From Aptenodytes patagonicus (lineage: Eukaryota; Chordata; Aves; Sphenisciformes; Spheniscidae): a DNA stretch of 64,000 nucleotides. The stretch lies in contig NC_134957.1 in NCBI RefSeq assembly GCF_965638725.1, positions 16,330,101-16,394,100 of the forward strand. The letters are read 5' to 3'. The notes below the pieces were generated by a model that searched no databases, had not been told where the DNA came from, and saw only the letters and a program-made list of their open reading frames with translations. Every line of letters starts with the position of its first letter. Within the stretch, counting starts at the first letter, position 1. Below, in pieces: positions 47,301-61,300 of this stretch. The translations under genes and the position numbers were made by a program.

Positions 47301-49740
47301 ATTTATTCTGTTGTGTGTTTTAGAAGTTTAATTAACATGAGCTTTGCAATATGTGCTGGAAAGTAAATAGCAGGCGCATCTTTTATTTACTTGGCAGAAG
47401 AGTAACACTTCTTTAGAAGATATGAAAGCTTTTCCTAGAGCATGCGACCCTATTCACCAGTACCCTGCAGGCCATTCCACAGCGCACACACTTCTTAAAT
47501 CCCCTGTAAGCCCAAATACCAGGCTTAGGGGAGACTTCAGTGCTGTACAAATCTTGTGGTGAGCCTTTGCACAGGGGGTGAGTTTCATCCTACCATCTGA
47601 ACAGTGTGCAAAGAAGCAGGTAGACCCGGGACCAAAGGAGATGATCAACTCCATCAGTTTGGCTGTTGTGCAGAGCCATTTATGGAAAACATATCAGATG
47701 CACAGGCTGATGCTGCTTTGTGGATTTTATCATGTTAGTGATCAAAAATACCCAATATGAGCATGAGCAGAATACCCACAACTGAACAGTTTTCATTTGG
47801 AAGGACTTCTTGGCTGAGAACTTGGCTGTCCACTGAATTATAAATCTCAGCTGGCAGCATTTTATAATACGAGTCCTGATATAACCTTTAGCAGAGAATC
47901 ACAGATGGCAACCATGTGAGAAGGCTACTGTGCTTTTGAGGCCATCTGCATTGTAATCACCTGCGTAAAAAAGTGTCGTATCCTACCAGTGATACATCAT
48001 CCTCTGATGTCTCATCCATAAGTCTGGTTCTGGGGCCTTGCAGTTTATTTACGGATGAGGTTTCCATTGCAGACTCCAAGGTTCAGGCTGATCAGTGATG
48101 AAAAGTCATTGCCAGTGGTGGGAGCTCTAGTTAGAGATAAGAAATCAAGATTTACTGGAGCTGTCAGACCTATGAATACTTTCACACGTTTAACATTTAA
48201 CTTTTAACCATCTGAACAATGAGTCCTCATTAGCTTCCCTGGAATCGCCTGTGTGCTCAGGGCCAGTTACAGGTGTACACGTCTTCAGGGCTTGGGCTCA
48301 GGTGGAAACGGAGAAAAGCCCTGCTTTGGGAGAGGTCCTTCCAACACGATCATATCCTGACTCACAGGCAAGGTCTGTTCTCCCTAGACTGCATCCCCCA
48401 GTCTCCTGCAGACGTTCTCGTGCTTCCTCTGTTCCTTTTGGTGTAGCATCTCACGTCTGGGATAACAACGTCGTCGTACTCCCTGTTTTCCAAGAAAAGC
48501 TTTCATCGTTTCATAAGCAGCTAAAATATGCATAGCCACTAACTTCACTGTTAACATAACATTTACAACAGGCTTAACAACAAAGACCAGATTTCTCGTT
48601 GGTGATTAGCCCTGTTGGGCTGAACTGAACACAACAGTCAAACTTCTCTTACTTTTCTGAATACTTCTGTTTGTGTGTAACTGACCTTTCCCCCCCTCCT
48701 TCATTCCTATTCCTGTTCCTGTTTTGTTCTTCAAATATCATTTAAATCATGTTTAATGTGAGTTAAATGCTATAGAAACGCTACCGATTGCTGCTCTGTT
48801 CAAATTTGACAACTGTTATTCTAAGGCATCAGATTGCTAAACAGTCTTCTAACACCCTGATACAATGAATATTTTTCCAGGTTGTCATTATAGAGAGGTA
48901 GAGTAGATGTATATTTTTTCCAAGGTTATGCAAGAATAGGCATAACATTTGTTAATTGTCCCCCATATCCCCATACATGTTTACTGCTCTGCTGCTGTGA
49001 ATAGGTTATTACTGGCTTGTTTGTAGTCATCACCCCCACTTCGATATAGAAATTGCAGTGGGTGATGTTTTTTCTCTGGACCTCTTTATAACTCTTCTTT
49101 CATCTGCCTCCTGATTTTTCTCTGCCTATTGAAATTTCATGCATTCTGGGGGGCTGGTAGCCCAGATGTTTTCATGACAATGGTGTCTTTATCATCAGGA
49201 TTTCATAATTAGGCAATTATTTTTTTTACAATACAGTCATTCCAAGATTTTTGTGTAATAAGCAGTTAGATATTATAATCTGCTAGAAATGCATTTTTGT
49301 CTAAGTATGGATTAGAATAGATTTTAATTTTACAATTTCAGAGATCTAAATTAGACATTGTAGTAAAGAAAAATGACTTTTTATGTCTATTAGAACATTT
49401 ACTTTTGTGTTGTGCTTATGCCAGCTAGAGTGAAATACTCCCATATGTTTTTAATCTTAGGTTAAGTTAAAACTGCTGGTAAAAGAGATGGTGGAAAAAT
49501 GGTTTGTGATGATGCAAGAAAATGTAGCTAGAATTTTTAAGATATTGCAGTGCCCTGTCCCCTCCTGCTCTGCAATAGGGAAGTCAAAGTGTCAACAGAA
49601 GTAAAATCTTAGTCAGTTTGAGCCAGCTGGAAGGAGGAATAACTTCAAGACATTTTGTTCTGATTATTTCAACCACTTCTTTTTGCATGTAGCTGGAATG
49701 TTCGACCAAAAGTCATTTCATTTCCACCTCTTCCTATTTT

Positions 49741-49753
49741 GTGTGTGTGTGTG
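49741..49753 (+). repeat. (GT)n microsatellite
   Basis: Six and a half GT units. Confidence 0.8.
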
Positions 49754-52299
49754 ATTCAGCTGAGAGATACAATGGAAGCAATCGCCTGCAAAAATGGGCA
49801 TATTCCAGTAAAGAATCATTTCCCATCATTTCCCTAAAGAGCTCCCTCTGTAATTTCTTTCCCTCTGTCTTACTACTCTTATTTGTTTTCCCTGATGTTC
49901 AGTAAAATATTAATCCTTTCAAATGTTAAGCCTGAATTTCGTCTTTCAGTGTATCTTTTGCTTTGTAATGGCTAGTATTAAACACTGATTTCTAAGGATG
50001 TTCACAGAGGCAGATACAGTTTCAAACAACACTGGATAAGTATAATTTTCTGTTTCTGTGCTTCTTTTATTTCTAGTAGAAAACTGCCTGAAAACTTTAC
50101 TCCTAGTCCATCTCCATTTGTGTTTTGATGGGAAAACTCCCGATGGCTTTAGGCAAACAAAATGCTTTGAAGGTGTAGACAGTGTTTTGCTGAACTGGGG
50201 CCCCATTAAGCTCTCTCTGGTCCTGCAATGCCAGGGCTGTGCTGAGGCACCCTGGCACTCGTGGAAGTCTTGTGACTACGATTTCTTTTTGCCGGGCTTC
50301 TGGATAGTTTTCCACTCATGCCTTCTGCCATACTCGCAAAGGCTGCTTGATATCTCTCCACTAGCTCAAGTGAAATGTAGGCTACCAAAACACCCAGCGA
50401 GTCTTCTTGATCCTTTCTGCTTTAGCATTGATCCAATGATCCAGCTCTCCTCCTTTGCTCTGTCAGGAGAGTAGCAGTAGTATAATTGGCTTTTTTTTTG
50501 CCCCTGGAAGTCCCAGGAATACGATGTGAAAATAGATGATCCACCATGCTGTGAGACAGATACTAACTTTGCAGCTGGTGTTTGTTGCCTGACCCATTTG
50601 GGGACAGCAGGTGTTAAGCATGGACTGTCTCTGGATGATGAGTGCCACGGGTTATCGCTTTTCTTGTCTACAGGCTACCGACACTGTATCCAGGTGCATT
50701 TCAACCAGTGAGGCCACTTTTGTCATTAAAAAAATGAAGAGAAACTATAAATAAGATGCAGGAGAAAATTCCCAGTACCCCTGGAGAAAAGGGATACAGC
50801 ATATCCTTGAGAATACACCTTTTCCCACCATATTTAGAAGTTCCTCAAGATCCTTCATTAACCTGAACAGAGGTGGCAAAGTGTACGAACACAGGATCAG
50901 CTTGGCTGCTTCTCGGATTCAAGGGAAGCCTGAGACGGGGGAGAAATTTGGGGGAGCAAAGAGGGGAAGAGGAAGGCGGATGCCGTCCCAGAGCTGGCGG
51001 GTGCTGATGGCTGTTACTCTGGGACAGGGAGAACAGGCATGGAGAGCCATCGCAAGGCAGCAGCTTTTGCTGGTCACAGAGGTCCTTGAGTCTTCCCTGC
51101 CTTTAAAGACTGAGCTATGTGGTCTCTGAATACCACATCAGGTCAGGATGAGGGAGTTGGAGTGAAAATAGCTAAAGTAGCACTACGGAGGTAAAACAGG
51201 TCTCCTTTGTGAAGTGTTCCCTTGGACAATTTCTTCACCCATGGCCGTGATGCTGATGGTGGCACTAGTGCTGTAGACAAGATTTGAGGTCGCTCTGTGC
51301 GTCAGCATGATGGACTTCCAGGTCCAAACTCTGCCGCATTGAGCATGCACGTTCAGACGGTGGCTTTCAATGACTCGAGGTTAGAAACTGCTCTCTGTAT
51401 TCCTGTCTAAACTAAAATGATTTTTGTGGCCAGAATGGAGTAAATGATGACCACATCTTGTCTAACCCTTCCCAGCCAGACCCACTATTTGCCTCTAAGA
51501 AGTTAAGTAAGAGGTGACGTCGCAGTCTGAGCTAGGGGTGGCTTTCATGTTACGTGGTGCTCAAAAAGTAGGTTACTGGGTCAGGAACAGCAAGTTCTGA
51601 CTGTTTGCCAGCTCGGCCTTTTTTTTTCCCCCACAATGTTTATACTGCTGTGACCTGCCATGCTAAAATGAGTTTAAAATGAATGCAAGCAGTGCTTTAA
51701 AACAGTAAGATGTGTTTGAACTTGTCCTTCTGTACTTGCATCAGATTATCCGTTTGCAGAATGCTTGCTTTATGGTGGCTTCCTTTTTTGAAACGAAAAG
51801 TAAAGCTAATTGGAATCCAGTTGCTAGAAAAAAGACTGTCCTTCTTCTTAAATTATTAGCTTGAAGTCAAAAAACTTTCTAAACTCACTGGAGAGTGCAG
51901 AGACGTGGGGTCACTCAGAATTCAGTACTGGAAGCAGTTCGCTCCCAGATCCAGCGATATGTTAGGGAAGATCCCTTGGGATATCTGCAAAATTTGAATC
52001 TAGCTCAGAACAGTGAATTTTGGAATAAAGGAGTTTTGATTCAGGCTCTGATCTGTTTGAAACGCCCCCCAGCTGCTTGTACTGCTTTGTCCAAAACTGG
52101 TTCCTCCCCCCGCAGGCATTCTGTCCTTTTAAGCCTCCACAAAGCCAGAGCTCATAACCGTGCTGCCGGGCATGCGGATGGAGGGCAGCTGCCGACAGGT
52201 TCAGTCCCCAAAGAAGAGCAAGGTGCCAGGCTGAGGGTGGGAAACCTTATGGGGAATACAAGGAACGTAACTGCAGCCGCCTTCCCAGCGAGAACAAAG

Positions 52300-52383
52300 G
52301 GGCAGGAGGATTACGGTTGGACGCAATGACCTTAAACGTCTTTTCCAACCTAAATGCTTCTATGATTCTATGCTTCTATGATT
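52300..52383 (+). mobile_element. CR1 LINE 3' tail fragment
   Basis: Plus-strand sequence matches only the end of CR1: GGTTGGACGCAATGACC, then CTTTTCCAACCTAAATG and a tail of TTCTATGA repeats with two changes. The left boundary is uncertain (52300-52314). It is a very short 5'-truncated copy, in the opposite orientation to the two larger CR1 elements. Confidence 0.85.
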
Positions 52384-55300
52384 GCGGGGGTGAAGCTGAC
52401 TCACGCTGCACGTGGGTTTGTACCTGCCCCAAGTGTCGGGCCCCACAGTCCCTCGTGTGCCGGGTGATGGCAGCCTGGGAGCAGACCGCTTGTCCCGGTG
52501 CTGCCGTAGGCTCCATCACCCCACGAGGGGACCGCAAAGGCAGCAGCGGCAGCTGCTTCATCCACAGGGCTGGCACAAGCCCTTTCTGGGCCTGATCTCT
52601 CCAGAGGTCGCATCCAGCTGCCATTAACACCAGCGGCACACAGCTGGACTGCCCCAGCCTTGCAGTTGGCCGTATGTTATACCCAAATTCCTTTGGTGTT
52701 GGAGGCAAGCTTTCCTCTTGATCAGTGCCTTTGTGCCCAGATTTCTACAGCCTGATCCTGCAGTCCTCCTCCCTCTGGTTAAGTGCAAAGCATGGGGCAC
52801 ACAAGGGATGGGTGGCCTGGCTTCAAATATTTGAATAATCTCACCAATAAAAATATTACTCGAAGCAAAGCCTCAGAGTATGTTCAGTGGCTCGCTGCCA
52901 AAACTGACTTAAAAGGAAACTGTGGGCCATTCAGCCAAGTGATTCATCGACTTTTCAGTGCTTCCGAAAACTCATCTAAAAGAAATTAAAGAAAAAAAAA
53001 GCAGGATTTGAAGAAAGATTGCACCTTGCAAAATCTCTCTCTTAAATCACAGGGAACTTTCTGCTGCCAGACCAGATGTAGCAGGACAGAGAAAGAACAG
53101 CATTGTTTAACGCTCCTCGCCGAGCTAAAACGGCATCTAATCACAACGCATCAGCAGCGCACCCAGAAAATGGTTCACGCAGCCTGCAAAGGCCACCCTC
53201 AGCACTATGGTTTTCACATGCCTCTTCATGTTTCTTGCCTGTGACTTGAAAATATCTGACTTTCTGCAACTGGAGGAAAAATATGTTGCTCAAAGAAGGG
53301 TGAGGTGGGTAATGCAGCTAACAAACCCACAAGCCTCCATATTTCAAAGTAGGGCTCAGCTCATTTTCTTACCGTTTAATGAAATGCAAGTAAAACTGCA
53401 GCATCTCTTAGAAGACATGTTATTTATGAGAGACTATCAGCCTCTCGTTGCTGCAAAGGTTCCCCACTGGCAACGGCTCAGCAGGGCCTCGGTTATCACT
53501 GCTGACTTACAGTTCCCTCTCTGCTGGCAATCAGTTCAGTGACTACCAGAGAATATATGTTAAGCCTCACCCTGAAGACCTCAGTCCTGTGAGGTGCTTA
53601 GTGTTTGGTGCAGGAAGCAGCATTACGAGAGGCAGCGAGGAGGCGAACGGCTCACCTCCTGCGTGCCCCCTTCTTTCTTAGAGGGCTGGATCAGATTCTT
53701 AGCCAATAAAAGTAGACGCGGCTCTGTCGCCTTCAGAGGAGCTACACTGGTGTACGATGGATCAGAATCTGGCCAGGCGTCTATTTAGAAGCAAAAGCTC
53801 TAAAGCTTTAAGGAGAAGCATGCATTTAAAATGCAAAATATCCAGCATTAGTTCTTGCTGGCCTTGTTTCTTAGGGGATCGTGTTGATGCTAACTTGGCC
53901 TGGAAGTTGACCTGTATGAAGATCCGTGTCTTTCTCTTGGGCACCAAGTCACTGGTGAGTTTGCAGTCATTGCGCAGCTGGTTCTGCCTTCCCCCTTCCC
54001 GTTGCAGGATCAGCGAAGGAAGTGACGGTCTGTTGGTTAGAGAGCGCTGCCACATCACACATGCTCACTTCTGCTTCTGCCCTTGCACCGCTTTGTTGTG
54101 TGATCTTATGCAAAGCCCGTAGCTGTGCTTGGCCTTGATTCCTCTCTCTGCAAAATGATGACGACAGCGCTATCTGAGTGCTTTTACCTAGACTTTTTTT
54201 GGGCGGAAAGCGACATAAAAGAGCAGCAATCTGTGTCTGTTCTTCATCCCTGCTGCACAAATAGCTCTCCAGCCCAGCTTTGTCACTTCAACAGCTGTAG
54301 CATGAAAGTAAAAGTATCAAAGCCTGATATAAAGGCTCTGCTTAGGAACTCGCAAACCATTATTATGGCAAAGGAATGCCCTAATAATACTGTGCTTCCA
54401 GTCAAAGACAATACATATACTCTCCGTGTATGGGATTCTGACCTATGAATCCAGTTACACTTAATAAGATGTAACAGTTGCTCAGGGGACTGATAATAGG
54501 ATATGGAGTCCTTTATCTCTGTGTCATGCGTTGAAATCCAGACCAGGCCATTAGCAATTAAAACGTCTTACCATCTGATGTCTGTCCAGTGGCCTGTGCA
54601 AAATGAGTTCCAGCTCAGCAGCCAGTGCATAAACTTTTGGTGTTTCAGGTTGTTGGGGTTTTTTTTCCTCTTTTCTTTTTTTCTTTTGAGGGGGGGGAAG
54701 TGTCTTTTGCAATCCCATTCCTGCCTTCATTAGCACCATGGCCAGCTGTTTGTAGGCAGGCAAGTGGCCAGGCAGACATGGGGCCGTGGTGTTTTCTTTC
54801 CCTAAAGATGGTTTTCCAAATCAAAGCTGAAGCATGTTAGAGCAAGGCCCTCAGGAGAGCAGCCAGCGCTGGCCCTACTCATACTGAGTTTGTTTTGGGA
54901 CTAAATACACAGTTGTGTTCTCTTGGCTTCTTAATACAGCAGCTATTTAGGAATATAAAAATAATAGCTTGTAAAGAATGATGCACGTTTCCTCTCTTTC
55001 TGTCTCTCACATGAAAAATACCCCAAATATTTATTTTCAAGAATTATTTGAAAAATGGGAGAGAACAAAGAAAACCTTTACTTACTGCTGTAATTTCATT
55101 CAGACACAGACATGTTTGTATTCCATTAATTATGGTGAGGCTTTATATTATATATATCTTTCCCGTTCATTTATACCTGGTAAGATTTTTTTCTTCCCAT
55201 CTGAAAACACCCGATGAGTGTGAAAAGCTCCATAGTTACCATCTACCCTGACAAGGGCTGTGTGAAAGGAGGTATTTCTTTTTCTGTCATCAAAACAAGG

Positions 55301-58300
55301 CCACGGTAATGTTCGCACACAGATGTTTGTATTTTAGAGAGTTTTATAGCAGCGAAGACCATTGTTATCAATGGGTGGTCAAGCACAGAATTCAAATTCC
55401 CTGCAAGCTGAACCCGGGTCTGTGACTTGCAGCTGTGGTTTGAGCGATCCCCCTCTGAGCAGAGGGGAACCGGGGCTTCTCAGGGGCCAGGCAGCCCCAT
55501 CTTCGTAGTCACGTGCCACCAAGTGAATCTGTCTGGTTCCTCTGCCACCTATGTCCACCTCGCTGGGAACATGAAGGAGGATTCATGGCTGCCCTTCCTT
55601 GTAGGACTGGGAGCCCAGCACTGGCCTCCCCAGACCACAGCCACCCAAGAGCCAGCCTCCCGCCGTGGTCCTCACCCAGCTCCAGAGGAAGGTCCCATCT
55701 CCCACGCTTCCTGGCTCTTGTGAAACATCACCGGTTTTGGAGGAAAATGGAAAGAGAAGGAGAGGACGCAACTGAACCCCAATTGCCTGGAATATGTTAG
55801 CAAAAACTGCCACTTTCAAGCAGCTCTTGAGAAATGTCTTCCCCAGTGGAGATCTCAGTCCTGGGAGATTCCCTCCAAGTGGAAATACTGCAGGGGCAGG
55901 ACATTGCTCCTCTTTCCTCTGTTTTGAAAGACGCACCTACTCCCAGTCGTAGGTCCTAAGGAAAATTTGCTAAATGGCACGCCAGAACAGCAGGGCTGGG
56001 AATCTCCCGCTTCCCTTTTCTCAGTATCTTTGGGAGCTTTGAATTCTTTCATCAGAGTTTACATCCCCTCTCGGACAACTAACAGCATATCCACCAGCAC
56101 AGCCTTTATCTGGTGAGGAGGAAATGCAAAGCAGAATCAGCGAGCCAGATCGCTGACTGATGTGTATCACTGTTGGTCTGCTCATGGTGGTTAACACCAA
56201 TTAAAAGCATGGCATAGCAGTCCCTGCAGTGCTCCTTACTAGAGCTCCACAATTACTTATGTTACTTTTTTGTCACCTCAGGATCTAAAATTTTGGCCCA
56301 GAACCTTTGGCTTCGTGAGAGCCAGGTTGGATGTGAGCTGGGGATTTCTCCTGTTCCTGGGCATACATAATACATTGTGATGTTCCAAAAATTGGCAAGT
56401 GTTTTCCTTCTGTGTTTGTAAGGAGGACCCCTGTGATAACAAGGGAAGGCAATAGGTAATACAGCCTCCCTAAGTTTGTAGAGGACAGTTTCTAACAAAT
56501 TCCTTTGGGTCATCTCTTTATATAAGCACTGTCCTGGTGTACCTGCCCTGAGCTCCCAGACTCAGGGAGAAAGATTAGCTCATGTGCAGCACAGTGACTG
56601 CTGGAGCTACGTGAGCTGTTCTCACATGAACAAACCCTGCCCTGCCTTAGACTCCCAGGAGGAATCATGGAGTCACTCAGGAACTTTTGCAGGAATCAAG
56701 CTTAGGTCCAGCCTTGGTTAGTAGCTCGATGGTGGCCACACCAAATCTGTGCTGCTTCTACACCAAGCACCTTAATTATCTCTGTACTGCACCTCCTCAC
56801 TGGTTCTGTTCCACCTCTGCCATCTGCTCCCCAGGACTCTGCCCTTGAAGCAGTTAAACTCTTTCAGGAAACCAAGTTGAGCCTGATCCAAAGATGCCCA
56901 GACAGACATCAGCTCTGTTGTCTCCATCACCACGGCATGGCTAATCCCAAACCCAGACTGACTGACTGCAGGTACCTGAGACAATGCTGCTGAGCATTGA
57001 TGTTCTCCAGCATCTCCTGGAGACAGTAATGGTGCTGGTGGTCCTCATTGCTCAGAGCCCAGAGGTGTCAGTGGTCCCACTACATCCATTTCCTCTCTGG
57101 TGTGTGAAGTAAGAGTCACCTAACGCCTGGAATAGCTGTCCATGGCGTGGGTGGTGGTTTGCAGAGTTTACATCAGAATATAATGAATATATCTGCAGGG
57201 AGAATTCCTCATTATTTTTGTTTCAGATTTTGGAATGTGCCAAAGGGGAAGAGATTGAGAATCTCCACTTTGAATGAACTGGAGAATTGAACTTTCTTCC
57301 TTTCTGGGTTCGCTATCCACCCATCCATACAGACACTTCTAAGACTGCTCTTGTGTTTTTCCATTTTTGTGTTTAATAGTCTGAGCTGATGATGGGCAGA
57401 GATGCCATTAAGATAAGTACCTGTACTGTACGTAGAAGGATCACAAGCATCCTCCTGGATGCCCTTAATAAAATGTTCAGCTCTTTTTAAAGATGGAAGA
57501 GGACTGCAGCACAGATCAAATTATCAGACCCTCATCAGCTCTTGGCCTGCTTACCTCTCTGCAGCTCCCCAGATGCTCGTAGGTACTACTCCAGATGAAA
57601 TTAAGTGGACAAAGTGAGCTTGAACATTAGCCATGTTCTCTTAATTGCACCAAAATATGCTTTTTTTGTTGTTGTTCTTATGAATAGGAAGTGACCAAGG
57701 CAAATTAATTCTAGAGTAGGCTTTATTGGCCACCACAGGGAGTGATTGACCTTTTAAATACTAGACTCGTAGAAAAGTCTTGAAAGCCTACAGCAGGCTA
57801 TCTCCATGCCTGTTGCCTATGGCTATTTAATTGTCCACCATGAAGCACCAAGTTAAGAAGGTTAGCTGGAAATTGGGCAAATCACCAATTCTCAGGGAGC
57901 GTTTGAACATGGTTGGAGCATTTAGTCACCTCGACTCCAGATTTGCCAAAGCCTGTAGTGATGGAGCAGTGAACCTCGCGCTCTGCAGACGGGTGAGCAC
58001 AGCAAGCCCTGAACAGCCTCTTCCCTAGACTGCGCGGCAATGGAACACGGTTTTATTTATATTTCATCTGAAACTACAGAAATCTTTCTCTTTTCTGCTC
58101 CTGCCTCTCACCCCTCTCAATTTTGTGTTACATGCTAACGAGGTTTGAAATGCAGTCGGTGTTGCAGGGGAGATGTTCAAGGGAGACTGTGCAGCTTCGG
58201 GGGCTGCAGCCTCGGATGCTGCACGCGGGCACTCTGCTTTCGGAGCTGCGGCCGAGCCAACGTGCAGCAGCTCAGGGCTGCTGGAGCTGTGCTCTTCCCG

Positions 58301-61300
58301 GGCTGAGGGACTCTGACCACTTGTGGGATTTGTTGGCTGAGGAAGGGCCGTTAGTTCCGGCTCCGTGGCTGAATCCCCATAGGAATAATTGCACGGTGCC
58401 TACCTGAAGTGCTCCCTGCGATTTCGTTGGGAGAGCTGCTCTCCCGTACCTCCTGTCCTAGGCTGGTGGGTCGTTCCCTTCTTTTGCTATTTTACTGCTG
58501 CCTTTTACCCTAGACTTGGCTGGGCTTCACCTAGCAATGTGTGGCTGTCTGTCCATCCGGATTTTTCATTGCACTCCGGGCCTCCCTCAGCTGAAAGGCT
58601 CTCTTTCAGTCTTATAGGAAATTATTTCATTCCTCCGTCCTTTGTGGCTTGGGGTTTTCCGTAGGCAGGACACTTGCTGCTGCTCCTCTGACACAGGCAG
58701 CCAGGGGTTACTTAACTACCCACATCTCTCTAAAAATAGAAATTCACGGCTCCAAAGTACTTAGACACATTTTCATTAGTGTACACAGTGAGCTTTCTCC
58801 CAGCTATCCCAGTCTATTAATAACAGCTCCAAAGCCTTTGGTTTGCCTAAGCATTTAGGAAAATTCACTTTTTCCAGACAGGGGCTGTTGGTATTTCTGT
58901 ACTCTGAGATCAGAGCTGCCATCCTGCTCACACGCTCGGTGATGGAGAGGGGGTGTGTGGCTCACGCACCCATTTCTTTCTTTCCTGTGGCCTGCTCTTC
59001 CCCAAGGAGCACAAAAGCATGGAGCGGGCCATGTCTGCCGCTTACCCTTTTACTTAGAACCGACCGCAGAGAGGGGGACAGGGAAGAATCAGAAAATTTG
59101 GATATGCATTAAAGTGCAGGGAGAGAGAAAAAATAGCAGTGAGAAGAAAGCAGGGAAAGGTGCCTTTTTGTTGTGAAGGGATTAGCTGAAAGTCAGCTTT
59201 TGGATGCTTTTTAAATAAGGCATTCTCCTGGAAAATACGGATCCTGATCGATTATGAAACCTCGGGGATTTTTTAGGTCAGAGCTCCCCTGGGAAAGGGG
59301 ACAAATGGGACTGAGCAGCAGCGCCATTTGCAAATCATTTTGTTACTTTTCAGTGAGAAATGTGACCAAAAGATTTCGTGGAGTTTTGGTTTTGGTTTCA
59401 AGTAAAAATGTTCTTTTGTTATTTCTGCACGTGCCCCGTGAAGAACTAAAGACAGGTTCTTTGAGGCTGGATAACGAGGTTTGCCTTAGATGATTAATAC
59501 AAATAATCATGCCTAGATGATGCAGACAGGACCACATCTGCAGCAGGTGTGATTCGCATAGACCCATCAGCTTCACACTGGTGAGGGGCTGTCCTGAGCG
59601 TCCTTCTGCCCCGCGGTATGTAGGTGCTACCTGTGGGTCATTTCTCCCATTTACCTTTCTGCGAGGCTCAGGCCCTGAGCAGGAGAAGTGTTTCCTCTCC
59701 CTGTTGTTTCCCTGACACTTCCCTCTGCATCCTGCATAACGTTTGCGGTAACCCAGCCCCGCGGTGTTTGCAGCCTGCGAGGTGCAACTCTTCTGTGCGG
59801 AACAACGCTCCCTTCCCCTCTGGCCCTCCTTAATTCTCTGCTCGCAGCTGGAAAGGTTTAGTTGACACACAGGTTGATTCCTGACAAACTGTGCGAAAGC
59901 TGCCCTATCCATTTGTCTCAAGGTTACAATTCAGCCCCTGCTCTGGCTCTGCAGTCCTGCTGCTTATTTGCATCTTTCTGTACATGGTTCTTTCCACTTC
60001 CACACATTAATCTTTCTTTGTTAAGACTCTACCCCACGCTGAACAGACAGGAGGCACAGATGGCTTGATGCAGGTTTTTTTTTTACTCTCTAATTTCTAC
60101 AGTTCATTGAACAGCAGCAATGTTTAAGTTACATAAACCTTAAATATCTTTTATTTTCAATGGAAATCGCACTTGCTTAACCTAAACCTCCACTAATCGT
60201 CTTGTGCTCAAGAACATTTCAACTTTATTTTCCAGTGTAGCATTTGGTTGTGCTGAGGAAGGGGCGGCACTCCTTCCATGCTATGGCAATAATCTCAGGC
60301 TGGTTGGAAAAGGGAAGGTTATTTGGTCCCCCTGGGGATAATTTTAGGACATTCTTTGGAAGTCCTTTCTCCTTGGCACTTATTTAAACAGCCTGTATGC
60401 TACCAGAGATCAACTTCAGCACCTGCTATGGAGTTTGTGTTTCAAACTTCTAATGTCTGGTAAATGGAGATACTTTGGGTACCTACGTACTACAGGTGAA
60501 CACCTAAATCAGCATATGGAGTATGTGCTTTGAGTGCATCCGTTCAGTTTGTTGCCAGGCAGGGAGGTAAGAGGATGCAGTCCTGGGTTTTGATGATCCT
60601 CTCGGGCTCGTGACAGCGGATGCCCAGGGCAGCGCCATGCTGCCCCAGTTAGGGTCCCTTTGCAGGCTTCCCTGGGCCATCCCTGCAAGGTGACCGCAGA
60701 CAAGAGGGGAGGTAACCCAGCCACTTGTACCTGCCAGCTGGGACTCCCAGGGGGGTGGACCATCTCCTCCATTTCAAACCCAAATCTCGGCTGAGCCACG
60801 TGCTGCTCACCATCTGGAGCAGCGTGTTTCAGAGATGGACCCGGTGTTTCAAATGCTGCTAGAATTCCTCTGAAAAATTACAGAACAAAGTAAAAATTCC
60901 CCCGCACGCTTTATTGCTTCCCCAGTTGCAGGTTTCTCCCTGCGCCTGGTGGACTCGGGCGCTGTGGCAGTGATGTTGTACTTGCGTGGGGCGGGTGCTT
61001 GGGACTGCTCTTTACAGTGCTCCTCCTGTCGTACCCACCTATGCCCCCACTCCCCGCTTGCTGAGCTGCCAGTAGTAATTGGGACTGCTCCATTATATTT
61101 TAAAAAGCTGGTTAGAGGCCTGATTTATAAAATACAGATCTGTCACACTGACAATGTAGATTTGTAATGTGCTCAAGCTTTAAAATCGTGTGTTTTGACT
61201 TTTTCCAAGGTTTCCTTTTTGGCAGCTCAATTGCAGTGCTCCCTACTGGGACTTATTTAAGGGGAAGAAAGGACATAATGTGCTCACAAGTGTAAATGAT

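Larger units (their letters stand above)
38702..52299. other. Gene-free intergenic region
   Basis: 13.6 kb without a supported gene. The stretch 38830-39620 is GC-richer and open on several frames, but no conserved protein is recognisable. Simple sequence includes a 15-nt direct repeat (40537-40551 and 40560-40574), T15 at 43972, (AATA)n at 44362 and (GT)n at 49741. The rest is AT-rich, especially 48540-49420. Confidence 0.5.

Noticed and set aside
59343..59921. 192-codon minus-strand open frame
   Set aside because: No domain, membrane pattern or known similarity, and no flanking splice signals that would build a gene.
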